Below are positions 12,721 through 24,495 of a stretch of 64,000 nucleotides of DNA, in pieces. Under the pieces are notes generated by a model. It was not told the origin of the DNA and searched no databases. It was given only the letters and a program-made list of their open reading frames with translations. Source of the stretch: Hyalella azteca (taxonomy: Eukaryota; Arthropoda; Malacostraca; Amphipoda; Hyalellidae); NCBI RefSeq assembly GCF_000764305.2, contig NW_025946029.1:62001-126000 (forward strand). Reading direction: 5' to 3'. The translations under genes and the position numbers were made by a program. Within the stretch, counting starts at the first letter, position 1; each line of letters begins with the position of its first letter.

Positions 12721-14920
12721 TTAATGCAATGCACTGTAGACGCAAATGACCCCTGCGTAGATATCTTTATAACTGCAGAGACAGTCGAAGTACAAGGAAA
12801 GATAGCCGCCAATTGCCATGCATTGCTGGCCGGCGCCATTAGGTTCGCCAGCCAGCCAGCCGAAGATGGCCGTGTCAGGCACCACAACTCCGGAGCTCCG
12901 AGTCACGTACGAGCCGTTGCTGGCACGTATCATGTCTACGTAGAAGCCTGCCGTCAGGCGGATGGACAAACTCGCCCTGTCCTGAAATTGGCAAAAATTT
13001 AATCAGGTTTACGACATTTGTACTGTGATTGGTACCGCATGAAGTCGACCTTAACGTATTTGGCTTACTAAATCAACAAGGAAATTAAAGGTCTTTTCTT
13101 CATTAACGAAACATATGAGAAATTTCTTCTCAATTTTGAATTATTAAATCAACGAGGAAGTTCTAAGTCTTTTCTTCATTAACGAAAAACCTGAGAAATT
13201 TCTTTTCAATTTGATGAGTTGAAAACTTCATCAAATGCCTCCTCAAACTTGTCACTACCGCTACGTTCCATATTCCACCATATACGTATTCCACCACTCC
13301 TTCGACAGCTTCCTGCGACGCACTGGCCCTTGCGGACTGTTTTCCAAATACTCTCCTCGTGTATAGGTTTTCGGCCTGCTAAAGTGGGAGTGTGAAAACT
13401 CGCAGCTTATAATAGCCCCGTGTACAAGCACCTATACCCACGACACCAAAATTGTTTTGACACAGGGATTGACTTAGTGACTCACTTTTGGGGTGACGGG
13501 GTTTGGTACCAGATCCATGCTGTTGTTCCGACAGGTTTCAAACGCGACCCTAGAAAAGAAGTTAATCAATAATGAATTCTGCAAATTAAAACTTAAACCT
13601 TTGGCTCGTGTGTACGGTCTTTAACATTATCACGGAAATAATTTCCTCAGGATGACCGTCTCTTTTTCTTTTGTCGATGCTTCTCAGAGCTCGAAGATCA
13701 GCCGTATCGCCTCATGGCAAAATTAAGAGGTAGTTCAACTGGGCAGAATGGCGGACGAAAATCTCGGTGTTACGCCAAAGAGATCGCCTCCAAAGAAGTA
13801 GCAGTACAACTTTGTTAAGTGAACAGTGAAATTTCCGGATGACCGGAAGTGGAGCCTAAAATGACATGTGCTACATGTTTGCATTACCATTTGAAATTTC
13901 GAACGAGAATGAGCTCTCGCGGATGCAATGAATTTCCATCCCCTAAATATAAGGTCAAGAAGATTTATCGTGAAATTCTGCAAATTTAATCAAGATTTGA
14001 TTTTCGGGTCCGTTTCTCCTTCAATCTTAATAAGGGATACAGGTTTTTTCGAGACTCTAATAAGAAGTATAGGCAATCGAGCATCAGAAGGATAAATCTT
14101 CATAGGAAATTACAAATAAACCTCGATAGCTTGGTATGGATGAGGAGGATCAATGAAAGGGTCAAGATAGGCAGTAGCAACTGCTCAGGTATAACGCAAA
14201 TTCAGGCAAAATTTTTTTCGTAGCTTATAATAAAAAAGTATACCATATTAATATCAGGTACACTCACGTTGGACTGATGCCACCTGGCGGAGGAGGTAAT
14301 TCGTACAGGATGTAGTTCGTCTTGTACGAGTTGAGTCTGAACACGTTCGTCATCGGGCCCTTCACGGCGCCAGGCACCGAAGAGTCCACCACCAGGAAAC
14401 ACTGCGGTAAGAATGGGGAAGAAATTGGTGAGCGCCATTCTGATTTATGGTTCGTGATCAATACAAAGGATTCGTGTTAACTCGGAATTATTTGTTTTGA
14501 GCCTGATAAACTTACGATCTCAACGATTGAAATGTGCGATTTCATCACGTATACCACATCTGAACCGACTTGATTACCAAGAAAGTGGTTTCGAAGGGGT
14601 TTTCTAGAAAAATAAACGATAAGCTAAATGAAATACTGTCGTCCAGCAATCATAACTTGCGCCACGGCGACTCAGCATCACTCGGGAAACGGCCACAAAT
14701 ATTGACCAAACAGCATACGTGATTAACTCATGCTGTCAACAGCAAGAAATATCTTATGTCTCACTGAAGAAGAGTTCCACTGGAATCCTCCACAGGCATC
14801 GTGTTGACTGCAACGAGCCGCACACGCCACCTGCGACGCCACACCCGCCTCTTGCACACTCCAGACGTCATAAAATGCTTTGACCACCAGACCGAAGACG
14901 ACAAGTCCACCGGTAGACAT
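12721..14920 (-). CDS. PAN/apple plus C-type-lectin-like protein, paralogue A (4 exons)
   Basis: Predicted join on the minus strand: 14920-14765, 14401-14268, 13549-13486, 12981-12721. All splice phases agree (615 nt, 204 aa plus stop). Exon 1 begins with a hydrophobic stretch that may be a signal peptide (GGLVVFGLVV), then a PAN/apple-like segment (VACAARCSQHDACGGFQW). Exon 2 supplies the next cysteine (CFLVVDSSVPG). Exon 3 opens a C-type lectin fold (FETCRNNSMDLV). Exon 4 holds the long loop, with an EPN motif (W..GEPNG), QQCMAI and closing cysteines (FDCLC, GVICVY). EPN is the Ca/mannose-type motif of the family, but the usual WND is replaced by FDC, so sugar binding is uncertain. Probably secreted and possibly a recognition lectin (inference). 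Similarity to paralogue B continues just upstream of the ATG (CACGGAAGAGATCAGG), so a further 5' exon is possible. Confidence 0.72.
13066..13214 (+). repeat. tandem duplication of ~72 bp in an intron
   Basis: Two adjacent diverged copies, each with TCTTTTCTTCATTAACGAAA and GAGAAATTTCTT. They sit in intron 3 of the lectin-like gene A (between the exons at 13486-13549 and 12721-12981), next to exon 4. Confidence 0.6.
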
Positions 14921-17150
14921 CCTGATCTCTTCCGTGTAATGGGGTATCCTCTGAGTTCTTCTCACGGAGTATCTGGGGGTATCACGATTTTTTTCATGTT
15001 TATGGGCAGACTTTCAATTGCTTGTTCAAAGTATTAGTCTAAAATCTAAATGATTTGAAACTTATTCCACTCCTCTGGAGGCGTTTACTCATTTTACAAG
15101 GAAAATTTTTAAACTATAATTATAATTGAAAATTTAACTATAATTGGGCCCTTATTGAAAGCAGTGCAGAGCGACGTTTTCGCGACCATCGTGTAAAATC
15201 CTTGATCTGCCCGAAGCTCGGCCATGTCGCTACCCTCGAGCTTGTACTCTTTGTACGTAATATGATATCCTAGCCAGCCCCTTTCTCGCGGAAACTGGTC
15301 GCTTTCAGATGGCCGAGGAATGGCCAACGGTCGGTTATAACTTATAACTAATTGGACTAGACCGACAACTGGCCATGTACTATTCTTTGTCCCTCATTGA
15401 GTTCGCTATCACCATGCCGCCCGTCGTGAACTGACAGTTGAGTAACTTACGACGTCTCTTTCTCCTCAAACTTTCCATAACGCCTCCATTTGAGCAGCTA
15501 GTATGCGGGATATTCCCTCCGCGTATCAACAGGCTCGATCATAACTATTTTTTGAGAAAGAATATTTACAACAAGGAGGCTGATCAAGGAATGTCGAGTA
15601 TACCATTCAATGTAAAATAAGAATTACAACCCTTTTACATCTCGAAAAAGGTAATAAAGTCGCAGACTTGATGAAAAATAATATTCAAAGTTTCTTGAAA
15701 TTTCCTCTCATTAAAACTTTTAATACAAAGTTTACATATTTTTTTGTTACTGGTCGCCGCTTATAAATAAATAGCTGGGTAAGCATGGAAAATGGAAAAA
15801 TCCATATCGCCATCTCATTTACGAGTGGAGTAAAGTCTATTCTAATTTGTGAAGAAACGCTTAGGGAAGAGCCAAGCCTGTTAGAAGCATCGCGACCTTC
15901 AACCAGGGCCTTAAGACGCAATTGTAGCCTTTAAAACTAGCTTCTACATCTTGACAAGATGCCGTCATGAGACGAGGGCTTTAGTTTATTGATCAGATTC
16001 CTAGGGTCGTCAGTTAGTGAAATGGCATGACCACCTAAACATGTTTCAACAATCAACATTTAAAATAAACGGAGAGCCATTAGCAAAAGCGTCTTGAAAA
16101 TCATGTTGAAGTTGCGTTTACACGAGGCAAATTGAAGCAGCTTGTTATTACCGGCTGCAACTAGCCGCTTACAATTTTACAGGCAAGTAAGCCCTTATTC
16201 ACGAGGCAAGTATTGACTGCCAGTATTTTCTCATTCGTAGCTGCCAATTTATTTCTGGAGGCCACAAAAAGACTAGTTAGAGGACAATTTCAATCTGTCA
16301 CTACTGGTTGGGCGATTATGATTCATTACTATAATAATAATTATTAAATAATGATTATTATTATAATTATTATTAATCTTTTTAATTATATATTCTATGA
16401 AAGTACTCGCTCAAGCCCTAAGTTTTCGGTTAAAGAGTGTATGGTCGACCGTGGGTAAACGATCGTTTACAAAATTTGGATGGACAAGAATCGGGGAAAA
16501 ATTGAAAGGAAATTATCGGGTTTCTGATCGGAAGGCAGTTCTCATATTTTTTATTGCCAAGATTCGAAATAAAATTGTAGGTAAATGACCAGGTTTTATT
16601 CGGGTAAATTGGTCAATTTTGATGGTCAAGATTCGATGCAAGATTTTAAGTGAATGATCGGGTAACCCATGATTTAAGCTGTTTATGCAGATTGTGACCA
16701 TCCGCTCACTTTCTATACTGCTATAATTTCACTAAATCGAAATTTGGAATTTCCAAAGAAAAGTAAAATCTTAAAACTTAATAATTTTCCGATCCTAATA
16801 TTAGCTGAATCCACTAGCCCAGTGATTCCCAAAGTGGGCGATATCGCTCCCTTGAGGGCGGTAGGCAGATCTGGGGGCAGTAGAAAAGGGGAAGAAAGGG
16901 GCAGTACTCGCGGGCGGCAGTCCGCGAAGTCGAAGTCAGAAGTTCGTATACGTTTGTTTGACGACTTGTACACAACACATGCAGAACATGACTCCAACTA
17001 GAATAAATTTTCACGAGCTAAAAATCACCGTTTGGTAGTTAGGAATTTATAACAAAAATTTCGTTCGAATCTGTTCAGCAGTTTGGAAGAAATTCTTTGA
17101 GCACTGCAGATTTCGGCCCGTATCGCCATATAAGAGTATCGCCATATATA
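14921..17150. other. no gene recognised
   Basis: Short ORFs only, without domains. An AT-rich self-complementary patch of TAATAAT/ATTATTA words lies at 16330-16380. Just before the LINE fragment, ATCGCCATA-type words repeat at 17120-17165. Confidence 0.5.
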
Positions 17151-17164
17151 TATCGCCGTATCGC

Positions 17165-17279
17165 ATACCCAAGATTACGCTTGGAGGAGTCAAAAAGTCC
17201 CAGTGGATGACCAGTGCAGTTAAGACTCAGCTAAAGACCAAGAAAGAAGCCTACAAGCGTTATTTACGAACTCGCAGTG
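17165..17279 (+). mobile_element. LINE ORF2 fragment (linker before RT), cut by an adapter junction
   Basis: The frame reads QWMTSAVKTQLKTKKEAYKR followed by YLRTRSA, the basic linker that precedes the reverse transcriptase in Jockey/CR1-like LINE ORF2 proteins. It ends abruptly at the Nextera junction (17280). The other side resumes at the 3' end of the same LINE family, so the RT domain is absent here because of the junction rather than by an evident biological deletion. Confidence 0.65.
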
Positions 17280-17317
17280 CTGTCTCTTATACACATCTAG
17301 ATGTGTATAAGAGACAG
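17280..17317. other. Nextera mate-pair junction adapter (artefact), copy 1
   Basis: Thirty-eight bases made of the 19-bp Tn5 mosaic end CTGTCTCTTATACACATCT followed by its exact reverse complement. This is the circularisation junction of Nextera mate-pair libraries and not genomic DNA. Confidence 0.97.
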
Positions 17318-17560
17318 TTCAAGAACAGACTAGATAAAGCTATGGAAAAATATATGTTCAGATTTGAAATGCCTAGCTCCTTATCGAACCCGGTGGAAGT
17401 CTAGTAGCTTCTTCAAACTATCGCCAGTCATGAAAAGATCCGGTCAAATGACACGAGTTTAGATCTATGAACAAGGCACGAAATGGAAAAGAATCGGCGA
17501 CAGGCCACATCAGGCCTACACTTCAGAGCCGACATCACTATGTTATGTTATGTTATAACT
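17318..17560 (+). mobile_element. LINE 3' end with TATGT-type tail
   Basis: It begins TTCAAGAACAGACTAGATAAA, identical to the last 21 bases of the LINE ORF at the window end (63980-64000). It continues through the ORF end (EMPSSLSNPVEV then stop at 17402-17404), a 3' UTR with GGCGACAGGCC...AGGCCT and a tail of about three TATGT units. It supplies the missing 3' end of the element at 62702-64000. Confidence 0.8.
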
Positions 17561-17980
17561 CCCGAATGAAGGTGAAATTTAAAACTTTCATGATCTAAAC
17601 ATCGTCGTTATGTCCTAATTATTACGTGTTCCAAGTTTTATCGAGCTGCGTTGATTAGTTTGGGAGATATTCCTTGGTCACTGAATTTGGAGATTGGCCG
17701 TAAGACCGGATGCGAGACCGGCCACGAGTCCGGCCGTAAATTTGTCCGAGCCGTTTTGAATTTCTAGTGCTGAAACAGTTAAAACCGTAGAAAATATATT
17801 GGTTTACTTAAAAGGGGTTCTATTTGTGAAATACACATTTATTTTTAACCTTTCTCTTTTAAAATTGCAGCATACTAAATATTCAAAAAAGGCGTTTGTT
17901 TTTATATGTGTCTGTCGGGGGGAGGCGCTAGAGATTCATTGGGAGCCAAAGGGGGCGCCAGACTGAAAAAGTTATAGAGA

Positions 17981-18715
17981 ACCAGTGCACTAGCCGATCT
18001 AATCCATAGCTTGCTCCGTGTGCAGGTACCATTAATCTCGTTACTGACAGCGGCCGTCAGTATTGCTATGACGGTCGTTAATGTATCTATTGATTCAGTA
18101 GTTTGGTAGTCTTAATAATTTTGTGGTTTCCAATTATTTTGCAATTGCCAGATTGGTTTTTTACATCTTGTGTTGTGTAGCTGCTGTCTCGTGTGTTGTG
18201 TTCACCAAAACTTCAGTACTGAAGGCCATTTAAAAACGTACTAATATCTCTGCGCATTACTATCGAAAATAGTTAACAATTCGTAATGAACTTTAAGTGA
18301 GAAAAACCGAACATCACATTTCTGATCGCGTCACATACTTTATAGACAGTGAGGTCCTTCTGGACGTAAATCCCGATAAATGTACCACCTTGGAAACACG
18401 AAAGTTATACACTTGTTAGCGTCTGTACGCGAATCGCTGTTTTTTTTATCTGTCGAATGTTGTTTTATACTTAAATTTGTTCGTAATTTCCTCAAGCATT
18501 TATAAACTGATCGAGATGTGTCAATTGATCTCTATAGTTGAATATAGAAATCACAAAACTGTGCACAAAAAACCTCCAGTACATGTTATGATTTTTTTCT
18601 CAGCCTTCGTTAACGAATAGCTCCTGTATCCTGCTCACCTGAGCCTATACTTTCAAAAAAAGTTAAGAGATCGTAAGTTCATCGCCAATCAATGCAATAC
18701 AAAGCTCTCCGTCCA
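17981..18715 (+). repeat. dispersed repeat family R1, copy 1
   Basis: It starts AGAACCAGTGCACTAGCCGA. Copies follow at 20402-21250 and, from the middle onward, at 23281-23560. Identity between the first two is high, with scattered substitutions and small indels. No coding capacity was seen, so it is probably a non-autonomous transposon or a LINE UTR. Confidence 0.7.
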
Positions 18716-19284
18716 ATAATGGCATGCACTTAGTCTACTAAAATCAAGAATTTTTCAATTTATGAGCACTAAACCTCCGGCCCAGGTTGGAGTGTTATTC
18801 ATCTCTATATATTGGTCAACCTCGATGTAGCTAAAAATCAGCATATATTGGAAACGAAATAAAATATAATTACTCTGCCTGCATTCCTTCGTTTCAATTA
18901 TTGTCGGCCTGCAATTTCAAAATAGGCTCCGAAAATTGTTTGTTCTTCGTAGTACCGAAACCGTTCTATCATGGTCACGTACTTACATATATAAAAAAAC
19001 ATGCGTGCGTATATCACCGAGAGGAATAAATCTTCTGTGTGCTGAACGTTCTGTGAGATTTCGTTAGGTTACTTTTTGGAGTTGCAAGATTGGTTTTTGA
19101 GTTAGATATTTCAGTCGTTTTATTATCTATTACAAAACTGCAAATTTGGTTGTCCCATGCGTTGTCATGGAAAGTATACAGCCAGAGAGCGCTTCTTAGG
19201 AGTAATAATAAATTTTCGCGATGGCAAAATTTACATATATGATAATGATAATAAATTTAATGGTCAACTATTGGGGTGCTTGAG

Positions 19285-19590
19285 AAACTGAATTGAATAA
19301 TATATACGGTTAAAAATTACTTCTTAAAGACAACACTTCTAAAGAATCCAGTGTCTCCGATGTTACAAATGTGCTATGAATTCCTAATTTTATTTTCCAA
19401 CGTTAAAAAAATTCAATTCAAAGTTTTTGTTAATATATAAGAAAATTTAATTTTCAAAATTATTTATTCTGTCGATTGATTCATGCATTGTCAAAATTTC
19501 AGATCGATTGGACAGGTAGAAGTGTGTTAAATTTCGATTACAAGATTTGTAGCAGACAGACAGACAGACAAACAAACAGACAATTAAGAA
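19285..19590 (+). repeat. half copy of fold-back family with CAGA run
   Basis: It matches the left arm of the element at 38031-40062: CTTCTAAAGAATCCAGTGTC, then CAGATCGATTGGACAGGTAG and a (CAGA)n/(CAAA)n run at 19553-19582. Only one arm is present. Confidence 0.65.
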
Positions 19591-19718
19591 GTGAAGTTAA
19601 AGAGAAGTGTTGTAAAAAGGAAATAAGTTATGCAAATCAGTCGTGTATCCTTGACGACTGGCAAATTATTATATTGAGATCTTTTGGAGTCAGATCACAC
19701 AAAAAAATTTAATTCTAA

Positions 19719-20401
19719 TTTGCGAACACCGGGATTGAGAACTGAGATCCGGTAGACCCTGCATAACAGCCCAAAATTTAGCATATCCCTTAATACTCAT
19801 TATATTGTTTATTACGCAGACCAAGAAGAGCTACGCTTGAAATGCAAGCTCAGAAAGCAAAGCAAATCGCAGTAAAGTAGCCATGCGTGCAGTACTGGAG
19901 ACTTAGTTCTAACATGACCAATGTTCTGTTGTGATGTGATCGTGAAGTTATAGAAAAGTGAAGAGAAACTTATAATTATATTATTATAACCTATAGATTA
20001 TTTTCAGGCACTACGTACAAAGAAAACGAGTCCATGTAAGTCAGGCTCAAACGTGGTGCTCATGAATACTTATTATAAATGATTACTCAGGAATCAGAAG
20101 CAGTGATGGGTAAGCTATGTAATTCCTGGCATTTCATCTATGTACCCTCATTAAAATAAATGCAGTGCTGCTACAAAGATAAACATCAACCTTCACACAT
20201 CGAGATTCATGACCAAACAGAGATTATAGCTAACAGAAATTTTTCTAATGTTTATGTATAAAAAACAAATTCGCTAATTTGTTATTCTCATTTCTTGACG
20301 AAAGCGCATGTTTAGCATCTTCAAAAATCTAGTAGGGCACAACATTGGTTTGGCTTTAGTTTTTGTTTATATGAGAAATATCAATAATAATGTGAAATTT
20401 T
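19719..20401 (+). repeat. 682-bp duplicated block, copy 1
   Basis: It starts TTTGCGAACACCGGGATTGA and is almost identical to 27886-28567. The visible differences cluster in the last 70 bases (GGGCACAACATTGG against GGGAACAACATAGG). A repeat-family R1 copy begins immediately after it. No ORF is shared. It is either a young mobile repeat or an assembly duplication. Confidence 0.8.
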
Positions 20402-21250
20402 AGAACCAGTGCACTAGCCGATCTAATCCATAGCTTGCTCCGTGTGCAGGTACCATATATCTCGTTATGGCAGCGGCCGTCAGTTTGCTATGACGGTCGT
20501 TAATGTATCTATTGATTCAGTATGTTGTTAGTCCTAATAATTTTGTTGTCTCCAATTATTTTGCAATTGCTAGATTGGTTTTTTACTTCTTGTGTTGTGT
20601 AGCTGCTGTCTCGTGTGTTGTGTTCACCAAAACTTCAGTACTGAAGGCCATTTAAAAACGTACTTATATCTCTGCGCATTACTATCGGAAATAGTTAACA
20701 ATTCGTAATGAACTTTAAGTGAGAAAAATCGAATATCACATTTCTGATCGCGTCACATATTTTATAGACTGTGAGCTCCTTTTGGACGTGAATCCCGATA
20801 AATGTACCACTTTTCAAAAGCGAAAGTTATACACTTGATAGCGTCTGCAAGCGAATCGGTGTTTTTTCATCTATCGGATGTTGTTTTATACTTAAAATTT
20901 TTCGCAATTTCCTTAAGCATTTATAAACTGATCGGGATGTCTCAATTGATCTCTATAGTTAGATATAGAAATCGCTAAACTGTGCACAGTAAACCTCCGG
21001 TATACATGGTTATGAATTTCTTTCTCAGCCTTCGTCAACGAATAGCTCCTGTATCCTACTCACCTGTAGGGCCTATACTTAAAAAAAATGTTGAGAGATC
21101 GTAAGTTCATCAGCCAATCATTGACGGCCTTTCAAGCGAAATCCACCAATCATAAACAAAAAAAATAGAGCGTAAGTACTTACATACGTTCACTAAGCGA
21201 TTTTTGAAAGTATGGCCTCTGACCCCTGCCACGGCCCACAAGTACGAACT
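20402..21250 (+). repeat. dispersed repeat family R1, copy 2
   Basis: Colinear with copy 1 to about 21105. It then continues into the CAGCCAATCATTGACGGCCT segment, which also occurs near 23440 and, diverged, near 39185 and 5594. Confidence 0.7.
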
Positions 21251-22539
21251 GCTTGTCGACGATCTGGCCAAGCTACTGACTGAAGCGTGCCTCACCAGCC
21301 GCCAGAAGCTGACGTGCGCCCCACTAGTTGTCACAACAAAAGACGGGGCTCGTTGCCGTTGTCATAGCTAGGGATCATCGAAACTCGTGCGTTGAAACCT
21401 CCATGGAGGTAGCGCCGTCCAGGGTCTATCATTAATAAAGTAGTTTTTATCGCATTTTCTAATTTATGGAAAAAAAGGCTCTATTGTGCTCGCCATGTCC
21501 GTCCGTCTGTCTGTCCGTGACTTCACGTTTTTGTCGACGAGAAAATGCGCTCTCTGTCACTCACTGCAGTGAGTACTGAGTTATATTTTTTTTATTTCAG
21601 AAATTATTCATTCTGAATTCATACTTAAATAAAAGCAAATTTGATGTTATCACATGTATGAATAAGGGAACGAAATAGCCGACCTCAACGCGGAATTATT
21701 TTCAATTAATAATTTCAAAAACGTCATAAAACAAGATTAGATAGCTAAAAAATTGGATGGTCTAATTGGGGTTGAATGGTCTAATGCCCATCCAACCCCA
21801 AACTCTGATTAAACATTTTAATAAAAATATGATGAAGATATTAATAATATATAAAGAAAAATTAATTATGATAAATAAGAAACAATAAATTGTAAGGATT
21901 TACGCAGTCGAATTTTAATTTACCAGTTTATTTTTTTAACGAACTCGGAACAAGAAAAATTAACAGGAAGCAGCAACTGCGCGTCCAAAAATATCTTGTA
22001 TGCTTCGTAAGGTTCCATTTATTGAGAAATTCCGTTGAAAACGCTGTAAACTGCCCTCTTCTGGTGGCAGTAGCGCTGAAGTAAAATTTGTTCACAATAA
22101 GGTTGGCTTGTTCCGAACGAGGCTGAATTTAAGGTCTCCAGATCTGGCTGAATTAAGACCTTAATTTAAGAATTCAGCCAGGTCTGGCTGAACGAGGCTG
22201 AATTAAGGTCTGGTCTCTTTAGCTTTGTGTCGCAGTCTTGAAGCAAGTATAACTTCCATCTGGCTCTTGAAATCGTTCTCTTGATTAAATCGATAACTAA
22301 TTCACAGCTTGACCTAAGTTCAGGACAACTTTGCCACTACTTCCAATAAGGCTTGGTTCAAGATACCCATAATTATAGACACTATAATTGGGTATCTAAT
22401 CCATGGAGGGACTGAACTTCTAACCAAGTACATATTTCAGTTGCGTGACTGAACTTAGAACCTTGAAACAATCCGAGAAATCAGAACTTGATTTTTACGC
22501 TTCAGAACTTCATATGCAGTCACGTCAGGGAATAATTTT

Positions 22540-22785
22540 CAAAGTCGTGGCTCAGAACTTCATGAGCAGAGTCGTAGCTCAGAACTTCATGAGCAGAGTC
22601 GTGGCTCAGAACTTCATGAGTAGAGTCGCGACTCAGAACTTCACGAGCAGAGTCGTGGCTCAGAATTTCATGAACAGAGTCGTGGCTCAGAACTTCATGA
22701 GCAGAGATTTCGGCTCAGAACTTCACGAGCAGAGCCGCGGCTCAGAACTTCACAATCAGTGTCGCTGCTCAAAACTTCTTACGGC
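22540..22785 (+). repeat. 27-bp minisatellite, about 9 units
   Basis: The unit is about GTGGCTCAGAACTTCATGAG plus CAGAGTC. Because 27 is a multiple of three, the array leaves a long open frame (SRVVAQNFM repeats) that should not be read as a gene. The array stops about 10 bp before the second adapter junction, so its true end is unknown. Confidence 0.85.
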
Positions 22786-22795
22786 CACCTAAGCC

Positions 22796-22833
22796 CTGTC
22801 TCTTATACACATCTAGATGTGTATAAGAGACAG
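22796..22833. other. Nextera mate-pair junction adapter (artefact), copy 2
   Basis: The same 38-base palindromic mosaic-end junction as at 17280. Confidence 0.97.
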
Positions 22834-23242
22834 GTACAAGGAGACACCGAAAAAGTTCCAGCGCAGACGCCTGCTGAGGCAAGAATAAACATCGCCGGGA
22901 CGCTGGCTTGCTAAGAGATTTAAGTTGGGGAGTCAACAAGCCTTCCTCTGTGGCCTAGCCGCGCATAGAAACGATCCTAGCGCCAGCGGCAGCTCGTGGA
23001 ACTTATTTTACGGACACGCCTCGTACATGGTAAACCCATGTTTTTGACGCGTGGGCCCTCGATAGAAACCAGCTGGGACCAGCATGCAGCTGTCATGTGG
23101 AAGCAACCCAAAATGGAGATGGTTATGACGTAAGATGGATATATAGGCCCATGAATAAAACCATGTTGGGCCAATTAAAGACAACCATGTAGCCAATATG
23201 TGGCTGGCACATGGTTTTGTCATGTGGGAGCTATGTTGGCTC
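22834..23242. other. 409-bp island between two adapter junctions
   Basis: Sequence bounded on both sides by library adapters. No gene was recognised. Its genomic location is unproven because both joins are artefactual. Confidence 0.8.
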
Positions 23243-23280
23243 CTGTCTCTTATACACATCTAGATGTGTATAAGAGACAG
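23243..23280. other. Nextera mate-pair junction adapter (artefact), copy 3
   Basis: The third exact 38-base mosaic-end junction. Repeat family R1 resumes in mid-element directly after it. Confidence 0.97.
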
Positions 23281-23560
23281 GATCTCTATAGTTGAATATA
23301 GAAATCACAAAACTGTGCACAAAAAACCTCCAGTACATGTTATGATTTTTTTCTCAGCCTTCGTTAACGAATAGCTCCTGTATCCTGCTCACCTGAGCCT
23401 ATACTTTCAAAAAAAGTTAAGAGATCGTAAGTTCACAGCCAATCATTGACGGCCTTTCAAGCAAAATCCACCAATCATAGACAAGAAAATATAACGTAAG
23501 TACTTACATACGTTCACTTAGCGAGTTTTGAAATTATGGCCTCTGACCCCTGCAACGGCC
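23281..23560 (+). repeat. dispersed repeat family R1, copy 3 (starts inside the element)
   Basis: It begins GATCTCTATAGTTGAATATA, matching copy 1 from 18528. It follows copy 1 to about 18693, then follows copy 2 from about 21108. The abrupt start is at the adapter junction. Confidence 0.75.
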
Positions 23561-23589
23561 CAAAAGTACGAACTGCTTGTCGACGATCT

Positions 23590-23710
23590 GGACAAGCTAC
23601 TGACTGAAGCGTGCGATCCAGTCAAGCTGCTATAACTACGATCTGGTCAAGCTGCTAACGACGATCTGGTCAAGCTGCTAACTACCATCTGGTCAAGCTG
23701 CTAACTACGC
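23590..23710 (+). repeat. 22-bp tandem repeat, about 5 units
   Basis: Units of the form GATCTGGTCAAGCTGCTAAC with variable joints. They expand a motif (GACGATCTGG.CAAGCTACTGA) that is present once at 21257-21280 in copy 2 of family R1. Confidence 0.7.
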
Positions 23711-24495
23711 CACCTACTCAACTGACCCCTGCCACGGCCCACGAGTACGAACTGCTTGTCGACAGCAAAAAATGGAAAAGTGAAACACTACTCAACATTT
23801 TTCGAATAACAATGAATATTGATGAGGATTTAATATCAAGGATGTAATTTTTGATAATTTGATTAGAATTAAGAGTTAAAAATGCCTTCACTGACCGTAA
23901 GCAATTCTCATCATCTCGATTATTTGAAAAGTTTAAAGTACATTCTGACCCCAACGTTCATGGACGACCAGAGCGAGATACAGCTAGGCACTTCCTAGCT
24001 GTATTGTATAGCTAGCTTCCTTTTAAGCTATCCTGACTAGAAACAAATTGACTTGCAAAATATTCAAATATTTCGAATTTCCTCTAATTTACATTATATA
24101 TTAATATTGCAACTAAATATTGTCAGATTCCAACATTATATATTAATATTACAATTAAATAATGGTCACACACTTTTGTTTCTGCTGAACCAGATTCTAA
24201 GCCTACAGTTCAAGCGGTGACGGCAGTGGATCATCTACGGAAAAAAGGAGAACATTAGATCGTCACGTCTCATCACAAATTCACAAAGTAATGAAAAAAA
24301 CAATAAAGAAGGAACATGAGTATCATCGCCTCTCGCATGCATGCATTATTGCATTATACCCAGCTAGAGACCATAAATGACCACATGGATGAAAACGTGA
24401 TTGGTTCCGGCTACGACACTTTTCTCAGTCAGCTAATTAACAGGAACGACAATTTTGGCAGGATAAGTGAGAACCCTCTTCAAAATTAGAAGGAT

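Noticed and set aside
22445..22792. 115-codon ORF with SRVVAQNFM repeats
   Set aside because: A 27-bp minisatellite cut by an adapter junction, not a gene.
22977..23259. ORF beginning MCIRDRSQ and its companion
   Set aside because: MCIRDR is the translation of the Nextera adapter. The frame crosses an artefactual junction.
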